Positions 24,633-34,425 of a DNA stretch of 64,000 bases are shown here, piece after piece. How positions within the stretch are numbered: the first letter of the stretch is position 1; the number at the start of each line of letters is the position of its first letter. The notes under the pieces were generated by a model. That model did not search any database and was not told the origin of the DNA. It saw nothing but the letters and a program-made list of their open reading frames with translations. The DNA lies in assembly GCF_036014215.1 (NCBI RefSeq), contig NZ_CP107921.1:1411501-1475500 (forward strand), read 5' to 3'. A program made the translations under genes and the position numbers. The DNA comes from Streptomyces sp. NBC_00440 (GTDB lineage: Bacteria > Actinomycetota > Actinomycetes > Streptomycetales > Streptomycetaceae).

Positions 24633-26360
24633 TCAGTGTCCGGCTCGTCCAGACCCGGCCGCATCGGCGGACACCGGGCGCGCCAGGGCGGGGGCGGGCA
24701 CCCTCGGCAGGGCCTCCCGGGCCCGCCCGTCCGACGGCTGCCCCACGGACGCGCGGCCCCCTTCCGCTTCCGTCTGTTCCGCCCGCGGTCCGCCGGTGCG
24801 CTCACGCTCCCCGGGCAGGGCCGCGCACTCCATCACCCGGGGCAGCCGCAGTGCGGCGACCGCGCCGAGCAGCAGCAGTCCGGCGCTGACCAGCAGGGTG
24901 ACGTGCAGCCCGTGGACGAAGGCGTCACGGGCGGCGCTCCGCAGCGCCCGTCCGGCGGGGCCGCCGAGCCGGGCGGAGACCTGGTACGCCTCCCCCAGCG
25001 AGTTGGCGGCCTGGTGGCTCGCCCGCGCCGGAACCCCGGGCACCGAACGGAGCGACGGACCGTAGGCCGCGTTCATGACACTGCCGAGCAGCGCTATGCC
25101 CATACCGGCACCCAGCTGGTACGAGGTCTCGCCGATCGCCGCCGCGCCGCCCGCCCGGTCGGCGGGCGCCTCGCTGAGCATCGACTCGTACGCCCCGAAG
25201 AGCGTGGCCTGGAGCCCGAAGCCGAGCAGCACGAAGGCGACGGTCAGCAGCAGCGGATTGTCGTGGGTTCCCATCCCGACCAGGCAGAGCACGGCGACCG
25301 CGGTGAGTACGAACCCGCAGCCGACCATCCGGCGCGGTCCGACACGGCGCAGCACGGCGGAGCCCATCGCCCCGGCGGTGATGGCGGCGAAGGTGAGCGG
25401 GAGCAGCCGCAGGCCGGTCGCCAGCGGGCTGAGGCCGAGCACCAGCTGGAGGTACTGGACGGCGATCAGCTCCAGGCCGACCAGGGCCAGCATGGCCAGG
25501 ACGATGCAGCCGACCGCCGTGGTGAAGGTGGGCCGGGAGAACATCCGGATGTCGATGAGCGGGTGCTCCCGGCTCCGCTGCCGCCGGACGAAGAGCACCA
25601 GCAGCACGGCGCCCACCAGCAGTGGCACGAGCGTCTCGGCGCCGATGACGCCTTCTCCGCCGCCGATGCGCTTCACACCGAAGACCACGCCGAGTACACC
25701 GGCGGCCGCCATCAGCGCGCCCAGCACGTCCCACGGACCGTCCGAGCCGCCCCGCGACTCGGGGAGCACCCAGCGGGACAGCGGCAGCAGCACCGCCATC
25801 AGCGGAAGGTTGATCAGGAAGACCGAGCCCCACCAGAAGTGCTCCACGAGGAATCCGCCGAGGACGGGGCCGATGGCGGCGCCGACCGCGGCCACCGCGG
25901 TCCAGACCCCGATGGCCACGGCCCGTTCACGGCGGTCGGGAAAGACCGCCCGGAGGATCGACAGCGTCGCGGGCATGATCATCGCGCCGCCGACACCGAG
26001 CAGGGCGCGGGCCCCGATGAGTATCCCGGGGCCCGTGGAGAAGGCCGCGACGGCCGAGGCCGCGCCGAACAGCCCGTATCCGATCAGCAGGACCCGGCGG
26101 CGGCCCACCCGGTCGCCGAGCGTGCCGAAGAGGATCAGCAGTGCGGCGCAGACCAGCGGATAGGCGTCGACGATCCAGAGCAGCTGGACGGCACCGGGGT
26201 GCAGGTCCTCGGTGAGCGAGGGGACCGCGACATGCAGGACGGTCGCGTCGAGGGCGACGAGCAGCAGGCTGACGCACAGGACGACAAGAACGACCCAGCG
26301 GTTGGCACCGGCCGCGACGGCGACGCCGGGGCGCCTGCCCACTGTGGACGTCCCTGACAT
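24633..26360 (-). CDS. MFS drug/proton antiporter, DHA2 (14-TM) type
   Basis: 575 residues, strongly hydrophobic, with about 14 membrane helices. The motif-C region is AAVGAAIGPVLGGFLVEHFWWGSVFLINLP, motif A is GTLGDRVGRRRVLLIG, and TM1 carries LVALDATVLHVAVPSL with the D-x-T-x-x-x-V-A-x-P signature of DHA2 exporters. The last ~80 residues are a Pro/Ala/Arg-rich cytoplasmic tail. It probably exports hydrophobic toxic compounds; the substrate is unknown. I chose ATG 26360, 8 nt after GGGAGG; ATG 26366 lies too close to it. Confidence 0.9.
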   Translation of the reverse strand: MSGTSTVGRRPGVAVAAGANRWVVLVVLCVSLLLVALDATVLHVAVPSLTEDLHPGAVQLLWIVDAYPLVCAALLILFGTLGDRVGRRRVLLIGYGLFGAASAVAAFSTGPGILIGARALLGVGGAMIMPATLSILRAVFPDRRERAVAIGVWTAVAAVGAAIGPVLGGFLVEHFWWGSVFLINLPLMAVLLPLSRWVLPESRGGSDGPWDVLGALMAAAGVLGVVFGVKRIGGGEGVIGAETLVPLLVGAVLLVLFVRRQRSREHPLIDIRMFSRPTFTTAVGCIVLAMLALVGLELIAVQYLQLVLGLSPLATGLRLLPLTFAAITAGAMGSAVLRRVGPRRMVGCGFVLTAVAVLCLVGMGTHDNPLLLTVAFVLLGFGLQATLFGAYESMLSEAPADRAGGAAAIGETSYQLGAGMGIALLGSVMNAAYGPSLRSVPGVPARASHQAANSLGEAYQVSARLGGPAGRALRSAARDAFVHGLHVTLLVSAGLLLLGAVAALRLPRVMECAALPGERERTGGPRAEQTEAEGGRASVGQPSDGRAREALPRVPAPALARPVSADAAGSGRAGH

Positions 26361-26787
26361 GCGCATACCTCCCACAACGGTGTGTCCCTCGCGCTCGGCG
26401 GACCTGGGGGCGTGCGCCTCCGGGGCCCGGCTTCGACGGGCGAGTGAGCCGTCAGAGTACGCGAGACCGCGCGCCTGCCACGTGGCCCATCTCACCTCCC
26501 GGGGCAACCGGTCCGCACCCGCCCGGCACCCGGTCAAACGATCTTGCCGGGGCGACGGCGCGGCGTCGGCGGCCGGAAGGAAATACCGAGCGCATACCTC
26601 AAAAGTCTTTACCAGAGGGCCGATAACACGAGCGTAAGGGCCTTCTTGCATATAACGAGACCCACGAACCGCTATTCGACATTCCGTTGGAATAAACAAG
26701 CGGATGAGACATAGTCCACATCACATCGTCATCACAAAGAGACCGGATCGGCCAGCCTTGTCACTCACTCGCTGTAACGTCGATTGA
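26361..26787. other. Divergent intergenic region, 427 bp
   Basis: It lies between the MFS gene (minus) and the PAP2 gene (plus). The part from about 26575 is noticeably AT-richer than the surroundings and should hold both promoters. I see no RNA or protein gene in it. Confidence 0.5.
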
Positions 26788-27819
26788 GTGCGTATCGACC
26801 GAATCTTTACCCGCCTGGACCGGGAGCCGGAACCGCCGAAGCTAGAGATCCCGCGGATGAGCCGGACCCGGATCGCCCTGCTCGGCTCGACGCTGGCCTT
26901 CTACCTGGCCATCGTCGTCGCCGTGCTGTCCACGTCCTGGCTCGTGGGACTGGACTGGAAGGTCATGCTCTTCCGGCCGTACCAGCAGTGGCCCCAGCTT
27001 CATGCCTTCCTCGACTACTTCGTGGTGCTCGGCCAGCGCGGACCCACCGCGGTGATGGTCGCGGCCTGGCTCGGCTGGCGCTCCTGGCGGCAGCACACCC
27101 TCAGACCCCTGCTGACCCTCGGCGCGGCGCTGCTGCTGCTGAACATCACGGTGGGCGCGGTCAAGCTCGGCCTCGGTCGCCTCGGACCGCACTACGCGAC
27201 CCAGATCGGCTCGGCCGAGCTCTTCGCCGGCGGCGATATATTTCCGTCGGGCCACACCGCCAACGCGGTCGTGACCTGGGGAATCCTGGCCTACCTGGCC
27301 ACCACCCCGCTGGCCAGGCGCTGGCTCTCGGTGGGCTCGGCCGCACTGGCCCTGGGTGTCGGAGCCACCACGGTGTACCTCGGTACGCACTGGTTGAGCG
27401 ATGTGCTGCTCGGCTGGGCCGCCGGTCTGCTGGTCCTGCTGGGCCTCCCCTGGTTCGAGCCGCTGATCGGCCGCACCGAGACCGCGATCTTCGCGGTGCG
27501 CGAGAAGCTGCGCGCCGCCCGCCGCAGGCCCGCCGCGCCCGCGCCCATACCGGTCGACGTCCAGCCCGCGCTGTTCCCGCACGGCCAGCCGCGCGCCGAG
27601 GGCTCCGACGACGAGAGCCAGCCGCTGGAGCCGGTGGGCATCGCGGGACGCTCCGGCGGTACGCCCAGGAGCGGCACGCACCCCACCTCGCCGCAGCGGG
27701 CGCACGGCCCGCGCTCGGACCGCACGCCTGTCACTCCGGCCGGCAGCCGCCGTCCCCCGCACGCCGACCGCACCCCGCGCACCGGTCAGACACGGCCGGT
27801 TCCGGGGGGCTCCACCTGA
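26788..27819 (+). CDS. PAP2-family phosphatase, membrane-bound
   Basis: 343 residues: six membrane helices in the first ~230 residues, then a ~110-residue cytoplasmic Pro/Arg-rich tail. The three phosphatase motifs are KLGLGRLGP near 130, FPSGHT near 153 and YLGTHWLSDVLLG near 197, so the active site looks intact. Such enzymes remove phosphate from lipid phosphates such as undecaprenyl pyrophosphate or phosphatidic acid at the outer membrane face. The GTG start has no good ribosome binding site; a TAACGT 7 nt upstream would fit a leaderless message. Confidence 0.88.
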   Translation: MRIDRIFTRLDREPEPPKLEIPRMSRTRIALLGSTLAFYLAIVVAVLSTSWLVGLDWKVMLFRPYQQWPQLHAFLDYFVVLGQRGPTAVMVAAWLGWRSWRQHTLRPLLTLGAALLLLNITVGAVKLGLGRLGPHYATQIGSAELFAGGDIFPSGHTANAVVTWGILAYLATTPLARRWLSVGSAALALGVGATTVYLGTHWLSDVLLGWAAGLLVLLGLPWFEPLIGRTETAIFAVREKLRAARRRPAAPAPIPVDVQPALFPHGQPRAEGSDDESQPLEPVGIAGRSGGTPRSGTHPTSPQRAHGPRSDRTPVTPAGSRRPPHADRTPRTGQTRPVPGGST

Positions 27820-27850
27820 CAGCGGAGGCGGTACGCACAGACTCCGCAGC

Positions 27851-27901
27851 AGTACGAAGGCCCCGGCCCGGGGATCTCTCCCGGGCCGGGGCCTTCGTAC
27901 T
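27851..27901 (+). terminator. Very strong terminator hairpin
   Basis: A perfect 22-bp inverted repeat pairs 27851-27872 with 27880-27901 around a 7-nt loop. It lies 31 bp after the PAP2 stop and 43 bp before the I78 gene end, so it can serve both converging genes. Confidence 0.85.
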
Positions 27902-27943
27902 CCTGAGGGAACGCGGGCTCCGCCGCGCCGGCCGACGCGGGGA

Positions 27944-28159
27944 TCAGCCCGGCCAGCAGCGGACGACCTTCCCGCCGTCGACCTCGAAGTTGAGCCGGCC
28001 CGACAGGAACTCCATGGTGATGACGGTGCCCGTGGGCAGCGCTCTCACGGTGGACCAGCCGCGCTCCCTGGCCAGCTGCCCGGCGCGCTCCTCATCGAGG
28101 CCCACATAGCTGTCGGGGGCGTCGTCAGGCTGTACGGGAGGGGTCGGAATGGGTGCCAT
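27944..28159 (-). CDS. I78-family peptidase inhibitor-like protein
   Basis: 71 residues. The pattern YVGLDEERAGQLARERGWSTVRALPTG, VITMEFLSGRLNFEVDGG and a C-terminal VVRCWPG matches the small I78/potato-inhibitor-I-like fold, in which the exposed loop blocks serine proteases. No signal peptide is visible, so it would act in the cytosol unless exported another way. The window also encodes two secreted streptogrisins, but no direct link is shown. ATG 28159 follows GGTGGG; an in-frame GTG at 28168 is possible. Confidence 0.75.
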   Translation of the reverse strand: MAPIPTPPVQPDDAPDSYVGLDEERAGQLARERGWSTVRALPTGTVITMEFLSGRLNFEVDGGKVVRCWPG

Positions 28160-28492
28160 GACACCCACCGTAGGCCCCGGGCCGGGGTGGCGGAAGGCCG
28201 GCGGGGCCGGTGTCCCTGATCACGCCGGGATCCGCCTGCTGTCACACTTCTGTCACAGCGCCAACACAGCTGTTCGGCCGTGGCCCGTCACCCGAAGGGG
28301 TGTTCCGTACCGGTCGAATCTGCATTGCACTCACGGTGAACCACGGACCATTTTCCGCCCCCGGAATTTCACAGGAACCGGCCCGCACACGGGTGCCGAA
28401 TTTCCGGTGAATAGAGCGGGGAGAAAAATAACAGGAACGCGGTTGATTCACGAATTCCCTACAGAATCCGCACCACCCGGGATGCCCGCCCG
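28160..28492. other. Intergenic region, 333 bp
   Basis: It lies between the I78 gene start and the end of the transferase gene. It is somewhat AT-richer around 28330-28470. No gene or clear hairpin was recognised. Confidence 0.4.
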
Positions 28493-29329
28493 TCAGCCCC
28501 TCGGCGGGTCGAGCCGCACGCTGAGGTCGTTGTCCACCGTGTAGTACGGCGTGGCCGTGGCGGCCCGCACCGCTCCGTCACCGCACGGCGAACCGGGGTA
28601 GACGAAGACGGACTTCCGGTCGGCGATGTCGTCGAGGATCCGGCTGATCCGGACGCCCGGACCGCTCCCCTCCGCGCCCTCCGGCAGCAGCCACAGGTCC
28701 CAGAACCGGGCCCCTTCGCCGTCGCCCACGGCCAGCGGCCCGCAGTGCAGGGTGCAGCTGAACGCTCCGTCGTCACCGCCGGTCCGCACCGGTTCGCGGT
28801 GCACCTGTCCCGGCGCGCCGCGCAGCCTCGCCTCCACCACCGCGTCCGCGCCGAGCCCCGCCCCGTACAGCTGCCCGGCTACGCTCAGCGCACCCGGCCG
28901 CACGGTGAGTTCACCGGCTTCCGCGTGCGGTGAGCGGGACCAGCTGCGGACCGCGAGCATCCCGTCGGCCGTGCGGTACGGGATGCGGGCGACCACTGCC
29001 GTGGCCGCGGGATGCGGTGTGCGGTCGGTCAGCTTCCGCAGGTCCCTGAGACCCGGCTCGACGCGCTGCTCGCCGGCCGGTCCGCCCTCCGTGAAGACGT
29101 CCCAGCGCCCCTCCCTGAGCTCAGCGGCGGCGTCCAGCACGGCGTGCCCCCCGGAAGAGCCGCCGTCCGGGGACTCCGTGAGCGCCAGCCGGACCCGGTC
29201 GCCGGACTTGCGCCGCTTCAGTACCAGTGCGGTCGGGCCGGCCGCCGCGACGGCGAAGCCGATGGTTCCGTCGGCGTCGGCCGTGCAGTCGACGGCGTAC
29301 GGCAGCCGGTCCTCGCTGGTCCCTGTCAT
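28493..29329 (-). CDS. Conserved protein linked to a glycosyltransferase
   Basis: 278 residues, no signal peptide or membrane helix. The sequence is beta-rich, with repeated short charged strands (GFAVAAAGPTALVLKRRKSGDRVRLAL, ARFWDLWLLPEG), ending in a segment with VFVYPGS and TPYYTVDNDLSVRL. I do not recognise a catalytic motif. Streptomyces annotations call such proteins 'transferase', from context only. It overlaps the upstream GT4 gene by ATGA, so the two work together, perhaps in a surface glycan or glycopolymer. ATG 29329 has GGAGGAGGG 5-8 nt upstream. Confidence 0.65.
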   Translation of the reverse strand: MTGTSEDRLPYAVDCTADADGTIGFAVAAAGPTALVLKRRKSGDRVRLALTESPDGGSSGGHAVLDAAAELREGRWDVFTEGGPAGEQRVEPGLRDLRKLTDRTPHPAATAVVARIPYRTADGMLAVRSWSRSPHAEAGELTVRPGALSVAGQLYGAGLGADAVVEARLRGAPGQVHREPVRTGGDDGAFSCTLHCGPLAVGDGEGARFWDLWLLPEGAEGSGPGVRISRILDDIADRKSVFVYPGSPCGDGAVRAATATPYYTVDNDLSVRLDPPRG

Positions 29330-30609
29330 GCGGCCCTCCTCCTTCGCACGGCGCCGGAGATCCGGTGCCGCAGTCCGTACGTCCTGCTCCCGGCCGTGCC
29401 ACGAGCGCGTAGCAGTCCTTCGCCCAGCGCGCCGCGGGACGGCCCGCCGCCGTGCCCGGCGGCCAGTTCGGTGAAGAGCGCCTCGTGCCGTGCCGCGACC
29501 GGCGCGGGGTCGAAGCGCGCGGAGCTGTCGCGCGCGGCCCTTCCCATCGCGGCGCGCAGGGCGTCGTCCTCGATCAGCTGGAGGAGGGCCGCCGCGACGG
29601 CCCCGGTGTCGCCCACGGGCACCAGCCGCCCGTCGACGCCGTCGCTGATGATCTCGCGGGGACCGTGCGGGCAGTCGGTGGAGACGACCGGCAGCCCGGA
29701 GCGCATCGCCTCGACGAGCGACATGCCGAAGGATTCGAGACGCGAGGTGACCGCGGCCACCGAACCCTTGACCCACTCCGCCTCGATCGGGTTGGCCGGG
29801 CCCATCAGAAACACGTGGTTGTACAGGCCCAGTTCATCGATCAGGGCACGCAGGGCGCTCTTCTCGTTGCCGCTGGCGTCGCCGCTGCCGTAGATCCGCA
29901 GCCGCCAGTCCGGGCGGACCTCCACCACCTGGCCGAAGGCGCGGATCAGCAGGTCGAACCGCTTCGTCTCGGTCAGCCTGCCCGCTGCCACGACCCACTT
30001 CGCCGTGGTGTCGGAGACCGGGAGAAGCGGCTCCGGAACGCTGTTGGGGATGGCTTCGATCCGCAGGCCGGGAAGGGCGAGTCCATTGCGGTACGCGCGT
30101 GCGTCGGCCTCGGAGACCGTGGTGACCGCGTCCAGCAGGCCGTAGCGGTACCCGATCTCGCGGCGCAGCAGGGCGTTGTGGCTGTCGAGCGTGAGGTGCT
30201 CCTGGCCGACCCGGACCGGTCCGCGCCGCGTCTGGCGGGCGATCTGCACATTGAGCCCCGGACGGGTGCCGACGATCACGTCGGCCTCCAGGGACTTCAG
30301 ATATCCGGCGATCCGGGTGTCCGTGAGCCGGCTGTACTGGCGGTGGCGGTGATCGCCCCGGGGAAAGACGGTGGCCGGCCTGGCATGGTCCGGATCGTCC
30401 CCGGCGTAGTCCGCGCTGTCCTTGCGCGTATCGACGAGATGAGTCATCCGTACGCCGTCCGGAGCGCCCAGCGTCGGCCGGTCGAGGTGCCGGAAGACGG
30501 AGACGATCTCCACATCGTGCTGCTGGGCCAGCGTGCCGGCCAGCGTGAAGGTGGTCCGGATCGTGCCACCGATGCCGTAGGCGTTGTGGAGCATGAAAGT
30601 AATGTGCAT
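29326..30609 (-). CDS. GT4-family glycosyltransferase
   Basis: 427 residues with the GT-B two-domain fold: an N-terminal GIGGTIRTTFTLAGTLAQ acceptor region, linker VVAAGRLTETKRFDLLIRAFG, and the GT4 nucleotide-sugar motif VTSRLESFGMSLVEAMRSGLPVVSTDCPHGPREII, whose E-x7-E pattern is intact. It transfers a sugar from an NDP-donor to an unknown acceptor on the cytoplasmic side. The C-terminal 40 residues are Arg/Gly-rich. It is first in a two-gene operon with the 28.5 kb gene. Confidence 0.88.
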   Translation of the reverse strand: MHITFMLHNAYGIGGTIRTTFTLAGTLAQQHDVEIVSVFRHLDRPTLGAPDGVRMTHLVDTRKDSADYAGDDPDHARPATVFPRGDHRHRQYSRLTDTRIAGYLKSLEADVIVGTRPGLNVQIARQTRRGPVRVGQEHLTLDSHNALLRREIGYRYGLLDAVTTVSEADARAYRNGLALPGLRIEAIPNSVPEPLLPVSDTTAKWVVAAGRLTETKRFDLLIRAFGQVVEVRPDWRLRIYGSGDASGNEKSALRALIDELGLYNHVFLMGPANPIEAEWVKGSVAAVTSRLESFGMSLVEAMRSGLPVVSTDCPHGPREIISDGVDGRLVPVGDTGAVAAALLQLIEDDALRAAMGRAARDSSARFDPAPVAARHEALFTELAAGHGGGPSRGALGEGLLRARGTAGSRTYGLRHRISGAVRRRRAA

Positions 30610-30644
30610 GTCGCCGTCGTGTCCCCCGCGTCGCCGCCGTGTGC

Positions 30645-30681
30645 CCGGGACCGCGGCACCCCGGCGCCCCCGGTGTCCCGG
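30645..30681 (-). terminator. Hairpin after the Rpf-like gene
   Basis: A 7-bp GC stem (30645-30651 with 30675-30681), enlarged by GC-rich internal pairing, lies 33 bp after the LysM protein stop. It is weaker than the other terminators in the window. Confidence 0.35.
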
Positions 30682-30713
30682 ATCTCCCCCCGTGACTGCC
30701 GTGCGAAGGGACT

Positions 30714-31319
<606 letters not shown>

Positions 31320-31520
31320 CTAAGCAGACCGGATCAGATGATGATCGTGCCGCGCGGCCCACGGCGGCCGTCCCACCCGCTCGGCGGACCACTCGTCCTC
31401 CCCCGGGCGCCGCCATCCATTTCTGTCCGCCTTTACGCGTGACCCCCGAAGGCGGTCTCCCGTTGTTCTCTTGTTGGCCGGGAACTGCCCGGCGCACGAA
31501 CCGAGTTCGAGGAGCCACCC

Positions 31521-32321
31521 GTGCCGCGCATGCTCGACGTCAGCCAGGACGTACGTGCCGAGATCGGCGACGAAGAAGCCGATCTCCTGCTCGCCGGGGA
31601 CAACGCCCCGGGCAGCTACGACTGCACCTCCTGCCGTACCCCCGGAGACTCCGAGCAGGAGCGCACCAGCACGGTGCTGTTCGTCGGCGACGAGACGGCC
31701 GTGCTCGCCTTCGCCCACGCCACCTGCATCCCCTCACAGGTCGTCAAGGTCTCCGAGACGCAGCTCCAGGGCGCCGTACGGAGCATCACGGGCGAGGGCC
31801 CCGACGCGCAGCAGGGACCGCCCGTCCCGCCGGTCGCGGCAGGTCCTGAGCAGGCCGTGCTCGGCATCACCAGCGGTCTCGTGCTGATCCAGGGCGAGCT
31901 CTGCCCTGCACTGGTCGTCGAGCCGACCGCGCCGGTCGTCCGGCCCGGCTCCACCGGCACGGGCGACGACTTCCTGGACCTCCTCACCGAGCAGGGGTTC
32001 CTCCCCGTGGCCGGTCTGGAGCAGCTGCCGAGCGCCCTGCCGGGCTGGTCCGTGCTGCTCGCCATGGGACAGCTGCACGCCATCCTCCAGCCGGGCACGG
32101 GCGGCGGCAGCCCCGTCTCCTGGTGGCAGGCTCACCAGCCGCTGCATGTCACCGACGGCTGGCGTACGGCGGCCAACAAGTCTCACACGGTGCTGGTCTT
32201 CGCGGCCCCGGCTGGCTCGATCGGCCAGCAGGGCCGCGAGGACCTGCTGCGTGACGCTCTGGAGCGGGCGGCGATGCGGGGCGCGCTGGTGGCCGCCGCT
32301 CTTCCGCTGGCCGGTACCTGA
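31521..32321 (+). CDS. Conserved Streptomyces protein, function unknown
   Basis: 266 residues, acidic, no signal peptide or membrane helix. Near residue 35 is a paired-Cys motif (YDCTSCRTPGD) that could bind a metal. The rest alternates beta strands and loops (VLFVGDETAVLAFAHATCIPSQVV, GDDFLDLLTEQGFLPV, GWSVLLAMGQLHAILQPG). I do not recognise the family. GTG 31521 has GAGGAG 6 nt upstream and starts before an in-frame ATG at 31530. It is followed by its own terminator, so it is probably monocistronic. Confidence 0.75.
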   Translation: MPRMLDVSQDVRAEIGDEEADLLLAGDNAPGSYDCTSCRTPGDSEQERTSTVLFVGDETAVLAFAHATCIPSQVVKVSETQLQGAVRSITGEGPDAQQGPPVPPVAAGPEQAVLGITSGLVLIQGELCPALVVEPTAPVVRPGSTGTGDDFLDLLTEQGFLPVAGLEQLPSALPGWSVLLAMGQLHAILQPGTGGGSPVSWWQAHQPLHVTDGWRTAANKSHTVLVFAAPAGSIGQQGREDLLRDALERAAMRGALVAAALPLAGT

Positions 32322-32337
32322 GAGCCCGGATGACCGG

Positions 32338-32383
32338 ATGCCGGTAAACCCCCAGCCATTTCCGGTTTGGGGGTTACCGGCAT
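32338..32383 (+). terminator. Terminator with near-perfect long stem
   Basis: Arms of about 17-18 nt (ATGCCGGTAA...CCCCCA with its complement), differing by a one-base bulge, flank a short AT-rich loop and are followed by a TTT. It lies 16 bp after the 31.5 kb gene. Confidence 0.75.
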
Positions 32384-32422
32384 GTTTGCAGCGGAAATTC
32401 CGTTACTTCCGACCCGCATCCG

Positions 32423-32827
32423 ATGAGCCCCGGGGTCGTTGGCCCCTGTGTGCACCCATACGAGCCGAGCCGCCAGCCGTACCAGTCTCAGATCCCCGCG
32501 ATGCGCCCGTCGCAGGACCCGGCGGGGAACCGTTCCGCCACACCGATCTACGACGCGCTCTACTCCGAGTACCGCAGATCGTTCCGTACGCTCCCCGGCG
32601 ACCGGAACAACGAGGAGCACACCGGCTTCACGGCTTTCGGCACCGGGATGCACGGGGGCGGGATGCACAGCCCAGGTATGCATGGCACGGGTATGCACGG
32701 GGGCGGGATGCACGCGGGCGGCGGCAGCGCACAGCGGCCGCCGGAGAACCCCGGGTCCTGGCAGCGCCAGTACAACAGCGGGCAGGCGCGGCCCGCGCTG
32801 CCGCCGGGCCCGCGCCGGGGCATGTGA
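32423..32827 (+). CDS. Small Gly/His/Met-repeat protein, unknown
   Basis: Up to 134 residues. A conserved-looking core (RSATPIYDALYSEYRRSFRTLPGDR, about 38-61) occurs in other Streptomyces small proteins. It is followed by FTAFGTG and five GMH units (GMHGGGMHSPGMHGTGMHGGGMH) at about 75-98, and a Pro/Arg-rich end. The Met/His repeat could bind copper or another metal, but this is inference. The start is uncertain: ATG 32423, GTG 32451 and ATG 32498 are in frame and none has a strong ribosome binding site. Confidence 0.6.
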   Translation: MSPGVVGPCVHPYEPSRQPYQSQIPAMRPSQDPAGNRSATPIYDALYSEYRRSFRTLPGDRNNEEHTGFTAFGTGMHGGGMHSPGMHGTGMHGGGMHAGGGSAQRPPENPGSWQRQYNSGQARPALPPGPRRGM

Positions 32828-32911
32828 CAGCCCGGCCCGACGGAAACCGGCGAGCGGTGACAGCTGCCGGGCCGGTGGCATCCACCCGCCCGGCAGTCGG
32901 CCCGCGCCTGA

Positions 32912-34360
32912 CTACTTCTTGCGGCCGCGCTTCTCGCGCACCCGGACCGAGATGTGGATCGGCGTGCCGTCGAAGCCGAACTCCTCACGCAGCCGGCGCT
33001 CGATGAAGCGCCGGTAACCGGCCTCCAGGAAGCCGGACGCGAAGAGGACGAACCGCGGCGGCATCGTCCCGGCCTGGGTGCCGAAGAGGATGCGCGGCTG
33101 CTTTCCACCGCGGACCGGGTGCGGGTGGGCGGCGACGATCTCGCCGAGGAAGGCGTTGAGCCTGCCGGTCGGGATCCGGGTCTCCCAGCCCTTGATGGCC
33201 GTCTCGATCGCCGGGACCAGCTTCTCCATGTGGCGCCCGGTGCGGGCGGAGACGTTCACCCGGGGTGCCCAGGTGACCTGGCCGAGCTCGGTCTCGATCT
33301 CCCGCTCCAGGTAGTAGCGGCGCTCCTCGTCGAGGTTGTCCCACTTGTTGAACGCGAGGACCATCGCCCGGCCCGCCTCGACGGCCATGGTGATGATGCG
33401 CTGGTCCTGGACGCTGATGGACTCGGTGGCGTCGATCAGGACGACCGCGACCTCGGCCTTCTCCACAGCGGCCGCGGTACGCAGTGACGCGTAGTAGTCC
33501 GCGCCTTCCTGGAGGTGCACCCGGCGGCGGATGCCCGCCGTGTCGATGAACTTCCAGACGATGCCGCCGAGCTTGATCAGTTCGTCGACCGGGTCGCGGG
33601 TGGTGCCCGCCATCTCGTTGACGACGACACGGTCCTCGTTCGCGACCTTGTTGAGCAGCGAGGACTTGCCGACGTTCGGACGGCCGATGAGCGCGATCCT
33701 GCGCGGGCCGCCGACCGTGGTGCCGAAGGTCTGGGCCGGTGCCTCGGGAAGCGCTTCGAGTACGGCGTCCAGCATGTCGCCGGTGCCGCGGCCGTGCAGC
33801 GAGGAGACCGGGTGCGGCTCGCCGAGACCGAGCGACCAGAGGGTGCTGGCGTCGGCCTCACCGCTCTGCCCGTCGACCTTGTTGGCGCAGAGCACCACGG
33901 GCTTGCCCGCCCGGCGCAGCAGCTTGACGACGGCCTCGTCGGTGTCGGTCGCGCCGACCGTCGAGTCGACCACGAAGACCACGGCGTCGGACGCCTCGAT
34001 GGCGTACTCGGCCTGCGCCGCGACGGAGGCGTCCAGGCCCAGGACGTCCTGCTCCCAGCCGCCGGTGTCGACGACCTTGAAGCGGCGCCCGGCCCACTCG
34101 GCCTCGTAGGTGACGCGGTCGCGGGTGACACCCGGCTTGTCCTGGACGACCGCCTCACGGCGGCCGATGATGCGGTTCACCAGGGTCGACTTGCCGACAT
34201 TCGGCCGGCCGACGACGGCGAGGACGGGCAGGGGGCCGTGCGAGGCCTCCTCAAGAGCGCCTTCGACGTCCTCGACGTCGAAACCCTCTTCCGCGGCGAG
34301 CTCCATGAACTCCGCGTACTCGGCGTCGCCGAGTGCTCCGTGGTCGTGCTGGTCGTTCAT
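32912..34360 (-). CDS. der: Ribosome assembly GTPase Der (EngA)
   Basis: 482 residues with two tandem GTPase domains and a KH-like C-terminal domain. The P-loops are GRPNVGKST near 51 and GRPNVGKSS near 227, the switch-II motifs DTGG and DTAG, and the base-specific motifs NKVD and NKWD. An acidic ~40-residue N-terminal extension is typical of actinobacteria. Der helps assemble the 50S ribosomal subunit. It is the last gene of the conserved tyrA-cmk-plsC-der block, although a hairpin just upstream may separate its transcript. Confidence 0.97.
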   Translation of the reverse strand: MNDQHDHGALGDAEYAEFMELAAEEGFDVEDVEGALEEASHGPLPVLAVVGRPNVGKSTLVNRIIGRREAVVQDKPGVTRDRVTYEAEWAGRRFKVVDTGGWEQDVLGLDASVAAQAEYAIEASDAVVFVVDSTVGATDTDEAVVKLLRRAGKPVVLCANKVDGQSGEADASTLWSLGLGEPHPVSSLHGRGTGDMLDAVLEALPEAPAQTFGTTVGGPRRIALIGRPNVGKSSLLNKVANEDRVVVNEMAGTTRDPVDELIKLGGIVWKFIDTAGIRRRVHLQEGADYYASLRTAAAVEKAEVAVVLIDATESISVQDQRIITMAVEAGRAMVLAFNKWDNLDEERRYYLEREIETELGQVTWAPRVNVSARTGRHMEKLVPAIETAIKGWETRIPTGRLNAFLGEIVAAHPHPVRGGKQPRILFGTQAGTMPPRFVLFASGFLEAGYRRFIERRLREEFGFDGTPIHISVRVREKRGRKK

Positions 34361-34388
34361 GAAGTCCGTTCCTCTGTTGCGTCATCGA

Positions 34389-34410
34389 TGGACCGCGGTT
34401 GCGCGGTCCA
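34389..34410 (-). terminator. Hairpin between plsC-like gene and der
   Basis: A perfect 9-bp stem pairs 34389-34397 with 34402-34410 around GTTG. In the minus-strand direction it lies 16 bp after the acyltransferase stop, 28 bp before the der start, so it may cut or attenuate transcription into der. Confidence 0.5.
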
Positions 34411-34425
34411 CTACTCAAGTCTCGC

